From: Clostridia bacterium
GTDB lineage: Bacteria; Bacillota; Clostridia; Oscillospirales; RGIG5299
Assembly (NCBI GenBank): GCA_017504945.1
Contig: JAFVQJ010000018.1
Location: forward strand, 56,310-120,309
Direction: 5' to 3'
Length of the DNA: 64,000 bases
Shown: positions 48,623 through 56,922 of the stretch, in pieces
Layout: each line of letters begins with the position of its first letter
Numbering within the stretch: position 1 is the stretch's first letter
Translations under genes and position numbers: made by a program
The notes under the pieces: generated by a model
The model's database searches: none
Told to the model about the DNA's origin: nothing
The model's input: the letters and a program-made list of their open reading frames with translations, nothing else

Positions 48623-49093
48623 TCATCGATCGGGATATACCATTTTTCCTTCGTTCCAATCGCGAAGGACCTTTTTCATACGGGCACAGATAGCCTTTGC
48701 GCCGTCAAGATCGTGATCGAGCCAATTTCCGCACTCCTTCGAGGAAGCCGCACCCAAAATCACACCCTCGTAGCCTAAAATATAGTCGCAGGCGCCTCTA
48801 AAAATGTCAAGCGCATCGGTGGGAGTGATGTTTCTCGTAAGAAAATAAAGTCCCGTTCTGCAACCCATAGGACCGACGTAAACGATATTGCCCGAATGAA
48901 CCGACGACCTTGCAAAGCAGGCAAAAAGATGCTCTACGGTGTGAAGCGCCGAAATTGTGGGGATCTCGTCGCTGTTGGGCTTTGCAACACGAATATCAAA
49001 GGTGGTGATATCGTCCATTACCGATGAGATATAAAATCCCTTTTCGAGAATATCGTGGTCGATAGTAAAGCTTTTGATTATTTTAGTTTCCAT
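48623..49093 (-). CDS. luxS: S-ribosylhomocysteine lyase LuxS
   Basis: Cleaves S-ribosylhomocysteine to homocysteine and DPD, the AI-2 precursor. 156 residues from the ATG at 49093 (SD AGAGGTAA). Metal ligands H51 and H55 in HTVEHLFA and C121 in ECGNWLDHD; catalytic C78 in GPMGCRTGLYF. No mtnN (pfs) is adjacent. A 26-bp perfect palindrome lies between it and the upstream ACT gene. A role in the activated-methyl cycle is sure for the family; signalling is not implied. Confidence 0.95.
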   Translation of the reverse strand: METKIIKSFTIDHDILEKGFYISSVMDDITTFDIRVAKPNSDEIPTISALHTVEHLFACFARSSVHSGNIVYVGPMGCRTGLYFLTRNITPTDALDIFRGACDYILGYEGVILGAASSKECGNWLDHDLDGAKAICARMKKVLRDWNEGKMVYPDR

Positions 49094-49109
49094 AATTACC
49101 TCTAAAGAT

Positions 49110-49135
49110 AACGGAATTGCAGCTGCAATTCCGTT
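49110..49135. promoter_or_regulatory. Perfect 26-bp palindrome upstream of luxS
   Basis: AACGGAATTGCAG/CTGCAATTCCGTT, 13 + 13 bp with no central spacer, between the ACT gene stop and the luxS SD. It could be a dimer-binding operator or, in RNA, a hairpin that separates luxS from the riboswitch-controlled genes. No T-run follows on either strand. Confidence 0.6.
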
Positions 49136-49140
49136 AAATA

Positions 49141-49584
49141 TCATTCATTAAACAGTTCCTTGATCTTCGCGGTATATTCGGGCGCTATAAGGCACGAAAT
49201 ATCGCAGGTCGAGGTGTTTACCATCTTAATATCGCATTCGGCTTTTGCAAAAAGACCGAATACGTAAGCGGCAACACCGGGAGTGTTTTCCATACCCTTG
49301 CCGAAAAACGAAATTTTCGTGTTACCCGAAAAGACAGAGGCGCGAAGCTCCTTGTGAGAGGAGAGGAAGGTAAGCAGCTTGGGAAGCTGATCGTCCGACA
49401 CGGTAAAGGAAAGCTCAACCGTTTCCTTTGCGGGATAAGACTGTGAGATCATATCAACGTCAATTCCGGCTGCGCTTATTGCTCCGAATATCGAAGCGAG
49501 TATTCCGTGTCTGTTCTCAACTTGAGAAAGCGTGATAAGCGACACGTTTTCGGTAATATTCATCTCGGTAATAACGTTTTTCAT
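49141..49584 (-). CDS. Stand-alone tandem ACT-domain protein, aspartokinase-regulatory-domain-like
   Basis: 147 residues from the ATG at 49584 (SD GAGGTG). Two ACT units: VSLITLSQVENRHGILASIFGAI and ISFFGKGMENTPGVAAYVFGLF; the end IKMVNTSTCDISCLI resembles the MISTSEIxISCLI end of aspartokinase. No kinase domain is present. It is directly after dapB under the lysine riboswitch, so a part in feedback control of the aspartate pathway is likely but inferred. No lysC is in the window. Confidence 0.75.
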   Translation of the reverse strand: MKNVITEMNITENVSLITLSQVENRHGILASIFGAISAAGIDVDMISQSYPAKETVELSFTVSDDQLPKLLTFLSSHKELRASVFSGNTKISFFGKGMENTPGVAAYVFGLFAKAECDIKMVNTSTCDISCLIAPEYTAKIKELFNE

Positions 49585-49599
49585 CAAAAACACCTCAAA

Positions 49600-50364
49600 T
49601 TATAAGGATATTATATCGGAAAGCATATCTTCCATACTGTAAAGCCCAAAATCTTTACTGGCAATAAACTTTGCTGCGTTAACGGCACCTGCCGCAAAAA
49701 CGCGCTTTGAATAGGCACTGTGCGAGAGGGTGATCACCTCGTCCTCTCCCGCGAAGATAACGTCGTGCTCACCGACGATGGTGCCGCCTCTTATCGAGCT
49801 TATACCTATCTCGTTTGCATCACGCTGCTTTCTCACCGAATGTCTGTCGTAGACGTATTCGGCGTTGAAATCAACGGCTTCGGAAACGGCGTCAGCGAGC
49901 ATAAGAGCAGTGCCGGAGGGAGCATCTATTTTCTTGTTATGATGCTTTTCAACTATCTCGATATCGAATTTTCCGCCCAAAACGGAGGCTGCCTTCTTAA
50001 CCAGAGCCGAAAGCAGATTTACTCCGAGCGACATATTTGCCGTGAAGAATATCGCAACCTTATCGGATGCCTCTTTTATCGCATTTTTCTGCGCTTCGTT
50101 AAGACCTGTCGTGGCAATAACTACGGGAGTTTTGGTTTTTACCGCATAGTCAAGCATACCCTCAAGGCAGGAGGGATGGGAAAAATCAATAATAACGTCA
50201 GCCTTGCCGTTTATCTCCGCAAACGACTTGTAAACGGGAAAATCGGCAGATCTATCGGCAATATCCACGCCTGCGGCAATAACGCAGTCCTTTTCAGCGT
50301 TTAAAAGCTCGCAAACGTTTCTGCCCATATAACCGAAGCAACCGGTAACGATAACTTTAAGCAT
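49600..50364 (-). CDS. dapB: 4-hydroxy-tetrahydrodipicolinate reductase
   Basis: Second committed step to diaminopimelate and lysine, NAD(P)H dependent. 254 residues: N-terminal VTGCFGYMGRNVCELL and catalytic HHNKKIDAPSGTAL with the His pair near residue 145. It follows dapA by 21 nt. Its substrate, or a product derived from it, is also the branch-point for dipicolinate made by DpaAB at 7.4-8.8 kb. Confidence 0.96.
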   Translation of the reverse strand: MLKVIVTGCFGYMGRNVCELLNAEKDCVIAAGVDIADRSADFPVYKSFAEINGKADVIIDFSHPSCLEGMLDYAVKTKTPVVIATTGLNEAQKNAIKEASDKVAIFFTANMSLGVNLLSALVKKAASVLGGKFDIEIVEKHHNKKIDAPSGTALMLADAVSEAVDFNAEYVYDRHSVRKQRDANEIGISSIRGGTIVGEHDVIFAGEDEVITLSHSAYSKRVFAAGAVNAAKFIASKDFGLYSMEDMLSDIISL

Positions 50365-50385
50365 TTCTACATCCTCACTTTCGGA

Positions 50386-51264
50386 TCATAAAAGGGAATA
50401 GCTCTTTAAAACGTTTTTCAAATACTCTGCGTTTTTCTCCGAAAGCTCGCACATGGGAAGCCTGAGGTCGCCCACGTCAAATCCCATATAATTGAGCGCG
50501 CATTTGACGGGAATGGGGTTTACGTCGATAAACAGATCATTCATGAGCTTAAGATATTTGAAGAATATCTCTTTGGCTTTTTCGGTTTCGCCCTTGAAAT
50601 AAAGGTCGCAAATGTTGTGCATTTCCGCGGGAATAACGTTAGAAGCAACGGAAATTACGCCCTTGCCGCCGAGAGCAAGAATGGGAAGAGTCTGGTCGTC
50701 ATTACCCGAATAAACGTCAAGCTCGTGACACTCGGCAAAAATAGAAGCAATGGCGGAAATGTTTCCCGAGGCCTCTTTTGTAGCAACGATATTCCTATGC
50801 TTTGCAAGCTCCTTGTAGGTATCGAGCGCGATATTGCAGCCCGTTCTCGAGGGAACGTTGTAGAGTATCATGGGAATATCAACGCTGTCGGCTATTTTGG
50901 TAAAATGCTTTGCAAGACCTGCCTGCGAAGCCTTGTTATAGTAGGGGGTAACCGATAAAACGGCGTCTGCACCGAGGTCCTTTGCTTCCTTCGTAAGCCA
51001 AACGGCGTAGTCGGTATCGTTGCTTCCCGTGCCTGCAATAACGGGAACTCTGCCCGCAGCTGCCTTGATCGCACATTCTATTGCTTTGGTGTGCTCCTCG
51101 TCGGTAAGAGTGGAGGATTCACCCGTAGTGCCGCAGATGATAATGGCGTCGGTGCCTTTTTTTATCTGGTAGTCGACAAGAGAAGCGAGCTTCTCGTAAT
51201 TAACTTTGTTATCGGGTGTGAAGGGAGTAACTACAGCAACTCCCGCGCCGGTAAAAATACTCAT
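50386..51264 (-). CDS. dapA: 4-hydroxy-tetrahydrodipicolinate synthase
   Basis: Condenses pyruvate with aspartate semialdehyde. 292 residues from the ATG at 51264 (AAGGA upstream). Class I aldolase signatures: GTTGESSTLTDEEH near 44, YYNKASQAGLAKHF with the catalytic Tyr near 135, and the Schiff-base lysine in VATKEASGN near 163. Supplies both lysine/DAP and spore dipicolinate. Confidence 0.96.
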   Translation of the reverse strand: MSIFTGAGVAVVTPFTPDNKVNYEKLASLVDYQIKKGTDAIIICGTTGESSTLTDEEHTKAIECAIKAAAGRVPVIAGTGSNDTDYAVWLTKEAKDLGADAVLSVTPYYNKASQAGLAKHFTKIADSVDIPMILYNVPSRTGCNIALDTYKELAKHRNIVATKEASGNISAIASIFAECHELDVYSGNDDQTLPILALGGKGVISVASNVIPAEMHNICDLYFKGETEKAKEIFFKYLKLMNDLFIDVNPIPVKCALNYMGFDVGDLRLPMCELSEKNAEYLKNVLKSYSLL

Positions 51265-51289
51265 AAAATCACAGATCCTTATAAAAGAA

Positions 51290-52378
51290 TTATTTCTTGG
51301 TAATGTAACCCTTTGCCGTAAGAAGCTCTGCAAGCAATACAGCGCCGCCTGCCGCACCTCTTAAGGTGTTGTGGGAAAGACAAACGAATTTAAGGTCGTA
51401 CTGACTGTCGGGTCTGAGTCTGCCAACTGAAACAGCCATACCTTTTTCGAGATTTCTCTCGGAGTTTATCTGAGGACGGTTGTCCTCTCTGAAATAGTGA
51501 ACGAACTGCTTGGGAGCAGAGGGGAGCTCAAGCTCCTGAGGAGCGCCCTTGAAGCTTTCGATAACGGAAATAGCTTCCTCGAGGTCGACCTTCTTTTCAA
51601 ACGATGCAAAAACCGCCGCAAGATGACCGTTTGTTACGGGAACGCGAATGCACTGGGCGGTAATTGCAGGCTCGGTTGCGGGAACGATCTCGCCGTTTTC
51701 TACCTTGCCCCAGATCTTAAGAGGCTCCTTTTCGGATTTTTCCTCCTCGCCGCCGATATAGGGGATAACGTTATCTACCATTTCGGGCCAGCTTTCAAAG
51801 GTCTTTCCTGCGCCGGAAATTGCCTGATAGGTGCAGGCAAGAGCCTTGGTAAGACCGTATTTCTTATCAAGGGGCCAAAGAGCGGGAACGTAGCTCTGAA
51901 GAGAACAGTTGGATTTAACGGCAATAAAGCCTCTTTTGGTTCCCAAGCGCTTTCTCTGCGAATCGATTATCTCGCAGTGAGAATCGTTTAACTCGGGAAT
52001 TATCATGGGAACGTCGGGAGTAAAGCGGTGAGCGCTGTTGTTTGAAACAACGGGACATTCCGCTTTTGCGAATTTCTCCTCCAAAGCCTTTATCTCGTCC
52101 TTTTTCATATTAACGGCGCAGAAGATAAAGTCAACGCTGTCAACTATCTTCTGAAAATCCGCCTCGGAATCCAAAACGGTCATTTTAAGTACCTTTTCGG
52201 GAGCTTTGGTATCAAGCGCCCAACGTCCGCCAAGAGCCTCCTCGTAGCTCTTGTTTGCAGAGCGTGCCGAGGCTGCCAAAACGGTAATGTCAAACCAAGG
52301 ATGCTCGGCAAGCAGCGTGATAAAACGCTGACCGACCATACCGGTGCAACCGACTATACCGACTTTCAATTTTTCCAT
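51290..52378 (-). CDS. asd: Aspartate-semialdehyde dehydrogenase
   Basis: Reduces aspartyl phosphate to the semialdehyde, the shared precursor of lysine, threonine and methionine. 362 residues from the ATG at 52378. NADP site VGIVGCTGMVGQRF, nucleophile Cys in VKSNCSLQS near 158, and the His in VPVTNGHLAAVFA near 248. The length and the LVFLM-less start fit the archaeal/fungal-type Asd found in many Clostridia. First gene behind the lysine riboswitch. Confidence 0.95.
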   Translation of the reverse strand: MEKLKVGIVGCTGMVGQRFITLLAEHPWFDITVLAASARSANKSYEEALGGRWALDTKAPEKVLKMTVLDSEADFQKIVDSVDFIFCAVNMKKDEIKALEEKFAKAECPVVSNNSAHRFTPDVPMIIPELNDSHCEIIDSQRKRLGTKRGFIAVKSNCSLQSYVPALWPLDKKYGLTKALACTYQAISGAGKTFESWPEMVDNVIPYIGGEEEKSEKEPLKIWGKVENGEIVPATEPAITAQCIRVPVTNGHLAAVFASFEKKVDLEEAISVIESFKGAPQELELPSAPKQFVHYFREDNRPQINSERNLEKGMAVSVGRLRPDSQYDLKFVCLSHNTLRGAAGGAVLLAELLTAKGYITKK

Positions 52379-52446
52379 TAAAAACACCAATCTTTCCAAT
52401 ATTTAGAATAAATTATTATTTTTTTGTGTTAATTGCTTGAAACAAT

Positions 52447-52517
52447 AAAAAAACCGGTTGAAAAACCGGCTATCTTTGATGTATAATAGTAGTATATTAT
52501 AGATTATCAAAGATAGC
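52447..52517 (-). terminator. Expression platform of the lysine riboswitch: terminator and competing hairpin
   Basis: Minus strand, 5' to 3': a 12-bp stem pairs 52506-52517 (which includes the 3' side of P1) with 52469-52480, then a compact hairpin CCGGTT-TTTC-AACCGG (52454-52469) followed by T7 ends the leader. The first stem cannot coexist with P1 of the aptamer and shares one base with the terminator. Lysine binding is expected to favour termination; how the first stem couples to that is not settled by eye. Confidence 0.75.
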
Positions 52518-52675
52518 ACTTCATTTGTATCAGGCAAATGACAGTCGTGAAACTTTCGCAGTCACGACCAGGCGGCATTTTACCGGTAAACGCTCCCTTC
52601 GGCGACTAATGCCTTTCACACGGTTGCTTACCGGAGCATATTAACGTGTTACTGATCATTACCGCACCTCTATCC
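52510..52675 (-). ncRNA. Lysine riboswitch (L-box) aptamer upstream of asd
   Basis: Minus-strand leader has the L-box signatures in order: GGATAGAGGTGCGG, AGTAAC shortly after, the GCCGAAGGGAGCG core, and CTGTCA near the 3' side, closed by GATAG pairing with CTATC (P1). Long arms TGCTCCGGTAAGCAAC, ACCGGTAAAATGCC and GTCGTGACTGCGAAAGTTTCACGAC form the helices. It sits between a perfect promoter and asd-dapA-dapB-ACT, so high lysine should lower diaminopimelate synthesis. Confidence 0.92.
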
Positions 52676-52680
52676 TAAAT

Positions 52681-52709
52681 ATTATATCTCTTATATTATA
52701 TATTGTCAA
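52681..52709 (-). promoter_or_regulatory. SigA promoter of the riboswitch-asd-dapA-dapB unit
   Basis: Minus strand: TTGACA (52704-52709), 17-nt spacer, TATAAT (52681-52686); transcription would start a few bases before the L-box. The gap 52379-52750 (372 nt) is filled by this promoter, the riboswitch and its terminator. Confidence 0.92.
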
Positions 52710-52750
52710 CCGTTTTTTTGACACAAATCGTATTTAAAAGGAAAGCTTTT

Positions 52751-55411
52751 ATGAAAAAACAGCGATTACAATTAAAAATGACCAAAGTCGTGGCGGTCGC
52801 GTTGGCGCTGGCTCTTATCGCCATTGCCTTGGTGCCCCTTTTTAAAACCGACGTAAGCAGCGGAATTATCTTTAGTAAGGGTCAGATAGCGCGAGTTATA
52901 GTCGGACCCACGAACGTGCCATACGCATCCTTCAGGGTAGGGGATTACGGAACCGATTACCTTGAGACCGATGAGCTTCACTATTCAAAAAGATATTTTT
53001 CCTTCTACGTTTACGATAACGTTTTGAAAACCGAAACGCATATATTCGACACTCTCCCCGGTCAATTCGCCCTTACCTCTGTAATTGACGAAAATTTTTA
53101 TTACAGCAGTAACTGGGAAAAAGATTACGGCGGCTGGGCGGATACCGTAGCTCACGGCAGCTATTCGGTGCACGCGGGCAACTATCACATTCAGGTCGAT
53201 CACCCGTTTAAAGCGCTTTCAGAGCTAAACACCGTAATGCAGGTGTTTGCAGACCTTGGCTATTTCGTATTTCCCGCCTATGTAAACGGCGAATATTTCA
53301 TAAGAATAAATCAGTATTTTTCAATAGACGAGGCTCTTAAAGAGGTCGAGGATATCGAAAACGCTTATCAGGCGGCAATAGACGAGCTTAACAAGAAGGA
53401 AGAGGAGGATAATTCATCGCTTCCTTCCGATGATTCCTCGTCGCCCGACAGCTCCGATATCCCCTCAAGCGACGTCCCGTCATCCGACACCCCCTCAAGC
53501 GATCTTCCGTCTTCGGACGTTCCCTCAAGCGACGTTTCGTCATCTGACGTGCCCTCGAGTAATATTCCCTCGTCCGAAGTAACGAGCGAGCCGTCGCAGG
53601 ACAGCTCCGATTCCGAACCGTCTGATAGCTCCGTGACAGAAAGCTCGAGTGAAACGGTCGAAAGCTCCGATGTCGCGTCATCGGAAGTATCGTCCTCCGA
53701 AAACGGATCACAGGCTACGTCGGAGTCGGATTCATCACTTCAAAACGGAGAAAACAGCGAAAATTCCTCCGAAAACAGCTCGATATTCCCAACCGAATCG
53801 GAGGATATCCCGAGCGACGTAACTACATCCGTTCCTGCAGACGACGTTAATACCTCGGTTCCCGAAGACCCCTCCTCCGACGTTTCGTCGGATAGCGGTG
53901 AAAGCGGCGACTCGTCTGTAAACAGCTCCGAAAGCACCGACAGTTCCTCGCAGGAAGGCTCAAACGACAGCTCTTCCGAGCTTCCTCCCATAAGCTCCGT
54001 TCCCGAGGAGCCGAAAGAGCCCGTATACGTCTATCCCGAGGTCACTTACTCGATAGCGGGCGGAAGCGACAGTGGAATCACCGTTCTTGACGAGCGAAGC
54101 GGCGAGATATATTTTGAGTTTGACTGCACGGATAAGTGGTTAAGAGTAGTTCCCTCGGTAAGCGGATACGTCTATCACCGCGTCTATTCCATGACCGCAT
54201 CGGGTGCAAATCGAAATCTCGGCAGAAGTTATAACGGTTCTCTTGATATCGCCCGAGTTCCCGATAACGATAATATGATTACCACGGTAAATAATGTAGA
54301 TCTCGACAGCTATCTTATAGGTGTATTGATGCGCGAGATGGGCAACTCCAAAAACGAGGCGCTCTACGAGGCATACAGAACGCAGGCAATAGTTGCAAGA
54401 ACCTATGCGATGAGAAAAATACTTATCGAGAACGTTCACGGCAGAAACAAGGCTTTCGGCGGTGATATATGCGACGGATCACACTGTCAGGCATACCGCG
54501 GCAATACGATAAGCGCTACCGAAATGGTATCACGTGCCGTTACCACCACCTCGAAAATGGTAATAACCGTTAAAAATTCTCAGGGCAACGATACGCTTAT
54601 CGAAGCAATATACTGCGCCTCAAACGGCGGATATACGCTGTCGAACTATCAGTATTGGAATACCTCGCTTCGAAGCTATCTCCAGCAAGTCGAGGATACT
54701 TATGAAAACCTCGATACCGCAACCAACGGCAGATGGGAAACGAGATTTTCACCCGAGGATCTCGGTAAATACATAAACTATTTAAAGGTCAATAAGCCGA
54801 GCCATTTTAATTTATTGAGAATGTACACCCACGAGGGCTTTATAACGGGCAAAGAATACAGCAATCCCGAAAGGCTTTCAAGCAGCGTGGGTGACGTTGT
54901 CAAATTCTACGCGGAGGTCGTTGCACCGCTTGGCGAAATACCGCTTAAGCTTGTCTTTGAGGACGAAAACGGAATAAAGACCTATATACAGTTTGGCGCA
55001 AATATAAAATCGTTTATGTCGGCGGCTTCGGGAATGGGAATAAACGGCTTTGAGAGCGCAGTTGTCAAGAGTCCCAATTTCCATATATACTACGCCTTTA
55101 ACGATTACTACGTAACGGCAGACGGCTCTCCCGTGCTTTACGAAAAGCGTCTTGACGAAACTTATATAGTTACCGCAAACGGCGTTGAAACGATAAAGCA
55201 ATATCCTCACGACCTGAAGATAGTCGATGCCTCGGGCATAGGCTATTTGCCGAGCAAAAACTACGATTACATAGTAAAGGGCACCGGCTGGGGACACGGC
55301 GTTGGTATGAGTCAGGAGGGCGCATTCGGACGCTCGCGAGCAGGTCATACCGCCGATATGATAATAAAGCATTATTACACCGGCGTTGACATAACTCTTA
55401 TAGAAGAATAA
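52751..55411 (+). CDS. Large SpoIID/LytB-domain wall protein with Ser/Asp-rich linker
   Basis: 886 residues from the ATG at 52751 (SD AAAAGGAAAG). Membrane anchor near residues 10-30, a folded N-terminal region with a SPOR-like part (VDHPFKALSELNTVMQVFADLGYFVFPAYVNGEYFIRI-type strand/helix pattern), then ~210 residues (about 216-426) of Ser, Asp, Pro and Glu, then a SpoIID domain: LDSYLIGVLMREMGN, EAYRTQAIVARTYAM near 540, and VKGTGWGHGVGMSQEGA near the end. SpoIID enzymes are lytic transglycosylases in spore engulfment; this one is too large and decorated for SpoIID itself and is more likely a LytB-like wall enzyme. Confidence 0.85.
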   Translation: MKKQRLQLKMTKVVAVALALALIAIALVPLFKTDVSSGIIFSKGQIARVIVGPTNVPYASFRVGDYGTDYLETDELHYSKRYFSFYVYDNVLKTETHIFDTLPGQFALTSVIDENFYYSSNWEKDYGGWADTVAHGSYSVHAGNYHIQVDHPFKALSELNTVMQVFADLGYFVFPAYVNGEYFIRINQYFSIDEALKEVEDIENAYQAAIDELNKKEEEDNSSLPSDDSSSPDSSDIPSSDVPSSDTPSSDLPSSDVPSSDVSSSDVPSSNIPSSEVTSEPSQDSSDSEPSDSSVTESSSETVESSDVASSEVSSSENGSQATSESDSSLQNGENSENSSENSSIFPTESEDIPSDVTTSVPADDVNTSVPEDPSSDVSSDSGESGDSSVNSSESTDSSSQEGSNDSSSELPPISSVPEEPKEPVYVYPEVTYSIAGGSDSGITVLDERSGEIYFEFDCTDKWLRVVPSVSGYVYHRVYSMTASGANRNLGRSYNGSLDIARVPDNDNMITTVNNVDLDSYLIGVLMREMGNSKNEALYEAYRTQAIVARTYAMRKILIENVHGRNKAFGGDICDGSHCQAYRGNTISATEMVSRAVTTTSKMVITVKNSQGNDTLIEAIYCASNGGYTLSNYQYWNTSLRSYLQQVEDTYENLDTATNGRWETRFSPEDLGKYINYLKVNKPSHFNLLRMYTHEGFITGKEYSNPERLSSSVGDVVKFYAEVVAPLGEIPLKLVFEDENGIKTYIQFGANIKSFMSAASGMGINGFESAVVKSPNFHIYYAFNDYYVTADGSPVLYEKRLDETYIVTANGVETIKQYPHDLKIVDASGIGYLPSKNYDYIVKGTGWGHGVGMSQEGAFGRSRAGHTADMIIKHYYTGVDITLIEE
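53398..54030 (+). repeat. Ser/Asp low-complexity linker coding repeats
   Basis: Within the SpoIID-domain gene. It begins with repeated PSSD and PSSDV units and becomes a looser S/D/E/N-rich sequence. The DNA repeats TCAAGCGACGT and CCGTCTTC-type words in the first ~150 nt and then diverges, so the unit probably grew by slippage and then drifted. Resembles Ser-Asp spacers of wall-spanning adhesins. Confidence 0.85.
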
Positions 55412-55492
55412 CCGATTTTACTAAAATCAACCGTTTTTTACAATAATTTTGCCGTGATAGATGATATAATCATAGCAAAAGGAGATGTTAAT

Positions 55493-56131
55493 ATGTCTAT
55501 TATTGATGAAATAAAGGAAAACCTTCAGCGCGGTAAGGCGCCCGTGGTAAAGGAGCTCGTTGAAAAGGCGCTGGCGGAAAATATTCCCGCAGAGCAGATA
55601 CTTGATAACGGCCTCTTGGCAGGTATGAATGTTATCGGTGAGAAATTCAAAAATAACGAGGTGTTCGTTCCCGAGGTACTCGTAGCCGCAAGAGCAATGA
55701 ATTTCGGAGTAAACGTGTTAAAACCCTATCTTGTAAGTCAGGGCGTTGAGGCAAAGGGCACTGCCGTTATCGGCACCGTAAAGGGCGACCTTCACGATAT
55801 AGGCAAAAATATAGTTAAAATGATGCTTGAGGGCAAAGGCATTGCCGTAATCGACCTCGGAACCGACGTTGCCGCCGAAGCCTTCGTTGAAGCGGCAAAG
55901 GAAAACAATGCAAATATAATTTGCTGCTCCGCGCTCTTAACGACCACTATGGGCGAAATGAAGAGAGTAGTCGAGCTTGTCAAAGCAAACGGACTTGAGG
56001 GTAAGGTAAAGGTAATGGTAGGCGGCGCACCTATCACACAGCAGTTCTGCGAGTCTATCGGCGCGGATTGCTACACGACCGATGCCGCCTCGGCAGCAGA
56101 CGCCGCAATAAAATTCTGCAGCGAAATATAA
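55493..56131 (+). CDS. Corrinoid (B12-binding) methyltransferase-associated protein
   Basis: 212 residues from the ATG at 55493 (SD AAGGAGATG). N-terminal four-helix cap domain (about 1-85) and B12 Rossmann domain with the base-off motif D99-L-H101-D-I-G, then DLGTDVAAEAF and the SALLTTTMGEMKRV and VMVGGAPITQQFCESIGAD motifs. Such proteins carry methyl groups between MttB/MtbB/MtgB-type methyltransferases and tetrahydrofolate or CoM. No methyltransferase is adjacent, so it is an orphan here. Terminated by a strong hairpin. Confidence 0.88.
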   Translation: MSIIDEIKENLQRGKAPVVKELVEKALAENIPAEQILDNGLLAGMNVIGEKFKNNEVFVPEVLVAARAMNFGVNVLKPYLVSQGVEAKGTAVIGTVKGDLHDIGKNIVKMMLEGKGIAVIDLGTDVAAEAFVEAAKENNANIICCSALLTTTMGEMKRVVELVKANGLEGKVKVMVGGAPITQQFCESIGADCYTTDAASAADAAIKFCSEI

Positions 56132-56134
56132 ATA

Positions 56135-56167
56135 AAAAAATCCGCAGCAAGCGCTGCGGTTTTTTTT
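56135..56167. terminator. Bidirectional terminator after the corrinoid protein gene
   Basis: Stem CCGCAGC / GCTGCGG (56142-56148 with 56153-56159), loop AAGC, A7 before and T8 after, between convergent genes. Confidence 0.92.
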
Positions 56168-56765
56168 ATTCTTCTTTTGTATTTTCATCGGTAACAGTCT
56201 CGGTTGCTTCCGTTACAGTTTCCTTTGCCATAACGAGCTTTAATTTGAAGTGTGCAAGCTCGTCCTCAATCTTATCCTTATATCCCGCTCTCATACCCAG
56301 ACAGGCGGCGAAGGTGTAGATGGCGCCGTTTAACAAAAAGCCAAGGACTGCAAACAGCATCGCAGGGGGATACATGGTATAATCGCTTTTGCCAACAGTG
56401 CTTGCGTTCAAACAAAGAGCCACGAAGCTGTCAACTGGACCGCAGGCAAAAATATCGAAGTAAAATCTCATTGCAATATAGAAATTTATAGCAATAACTA
56501 TTATCATACAAATAATCGGAAGCTTGTAGTTTAACTTATCGCTATAAGAAAACCTTCTGTATCCCATATTGCTTCCCGTTAAGAACATCATAAAAAAGAT
56601 GAATGCCGTCATAACGAGGTAATTGCAAAGATTTCTAAGCCAAACGTATGGGCAGATAACTATTATCCCAAGCTTGACAAGATATGAAAGACACGCCGCG
56701 GCAACCGTTGCCGTAGCAAGAAAAAAGAGAAAATTCAAAAAGGTGAGAATGTATTTTTTTACCAT
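56166..56765 (-). CDS. Multi-pass membrane protein of unknown function
   Basis: 199 residues. Four hydrophobic segments (about 5-38, 45-62, 80-105, 130-158), the third and fourth joined by a loop with Cys, Pro and Asp (FACGPVDSFVALCLNAS). The charged C-terminal tail (EDELAHFKLKLVMAKETVTEATETVTDENTKEE in part) is Thr/Glu-rich. No family recognised. Starts ATG; a small SD-like GGAGG precedes it. It is alone between two terminators or promoters. Confidence 0.65.
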   Translation of the reverse strand: MVKKYILTFLNFLFFLATATVAAACLSYLVKLGIIVICPYVWLRNLCNYLVMTAFIFFMMFLTGSNMGYRRFSYSDKLNYKLPIICMIIVIAINFYIAMRFYFDIFACGPVDSFVALCLNASTVGKSDYTMYPPAMLFAVLGFLLNGAIYTFAACLGMRAGYKDKIEDELAHFKLKLVMAKETVTEATETVTDENTKEE

Positions 56766-56922
56766 AATGCCTCCAAGCCTTCTTTATAGCTTTGAGTATA
56801 TCATACTTTTTTAAAAATATCAATATTTTTCTTTAAAAGAGGTATTTTGCCAAATATTTCTTTTGGTATATTTTTCTCCGTTTTGCTCAAAATAAAGGTA
56901 ATAAACAAAAAGGAGAAAAATT

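Noticed and set aside
52751..55411. Engulfment protein SpoIID (spoIID)
   Set aside because: It is more than twice the usual length and carries a long Ser/Asp linker and an additional N-terminal domain; only the domain is shared.
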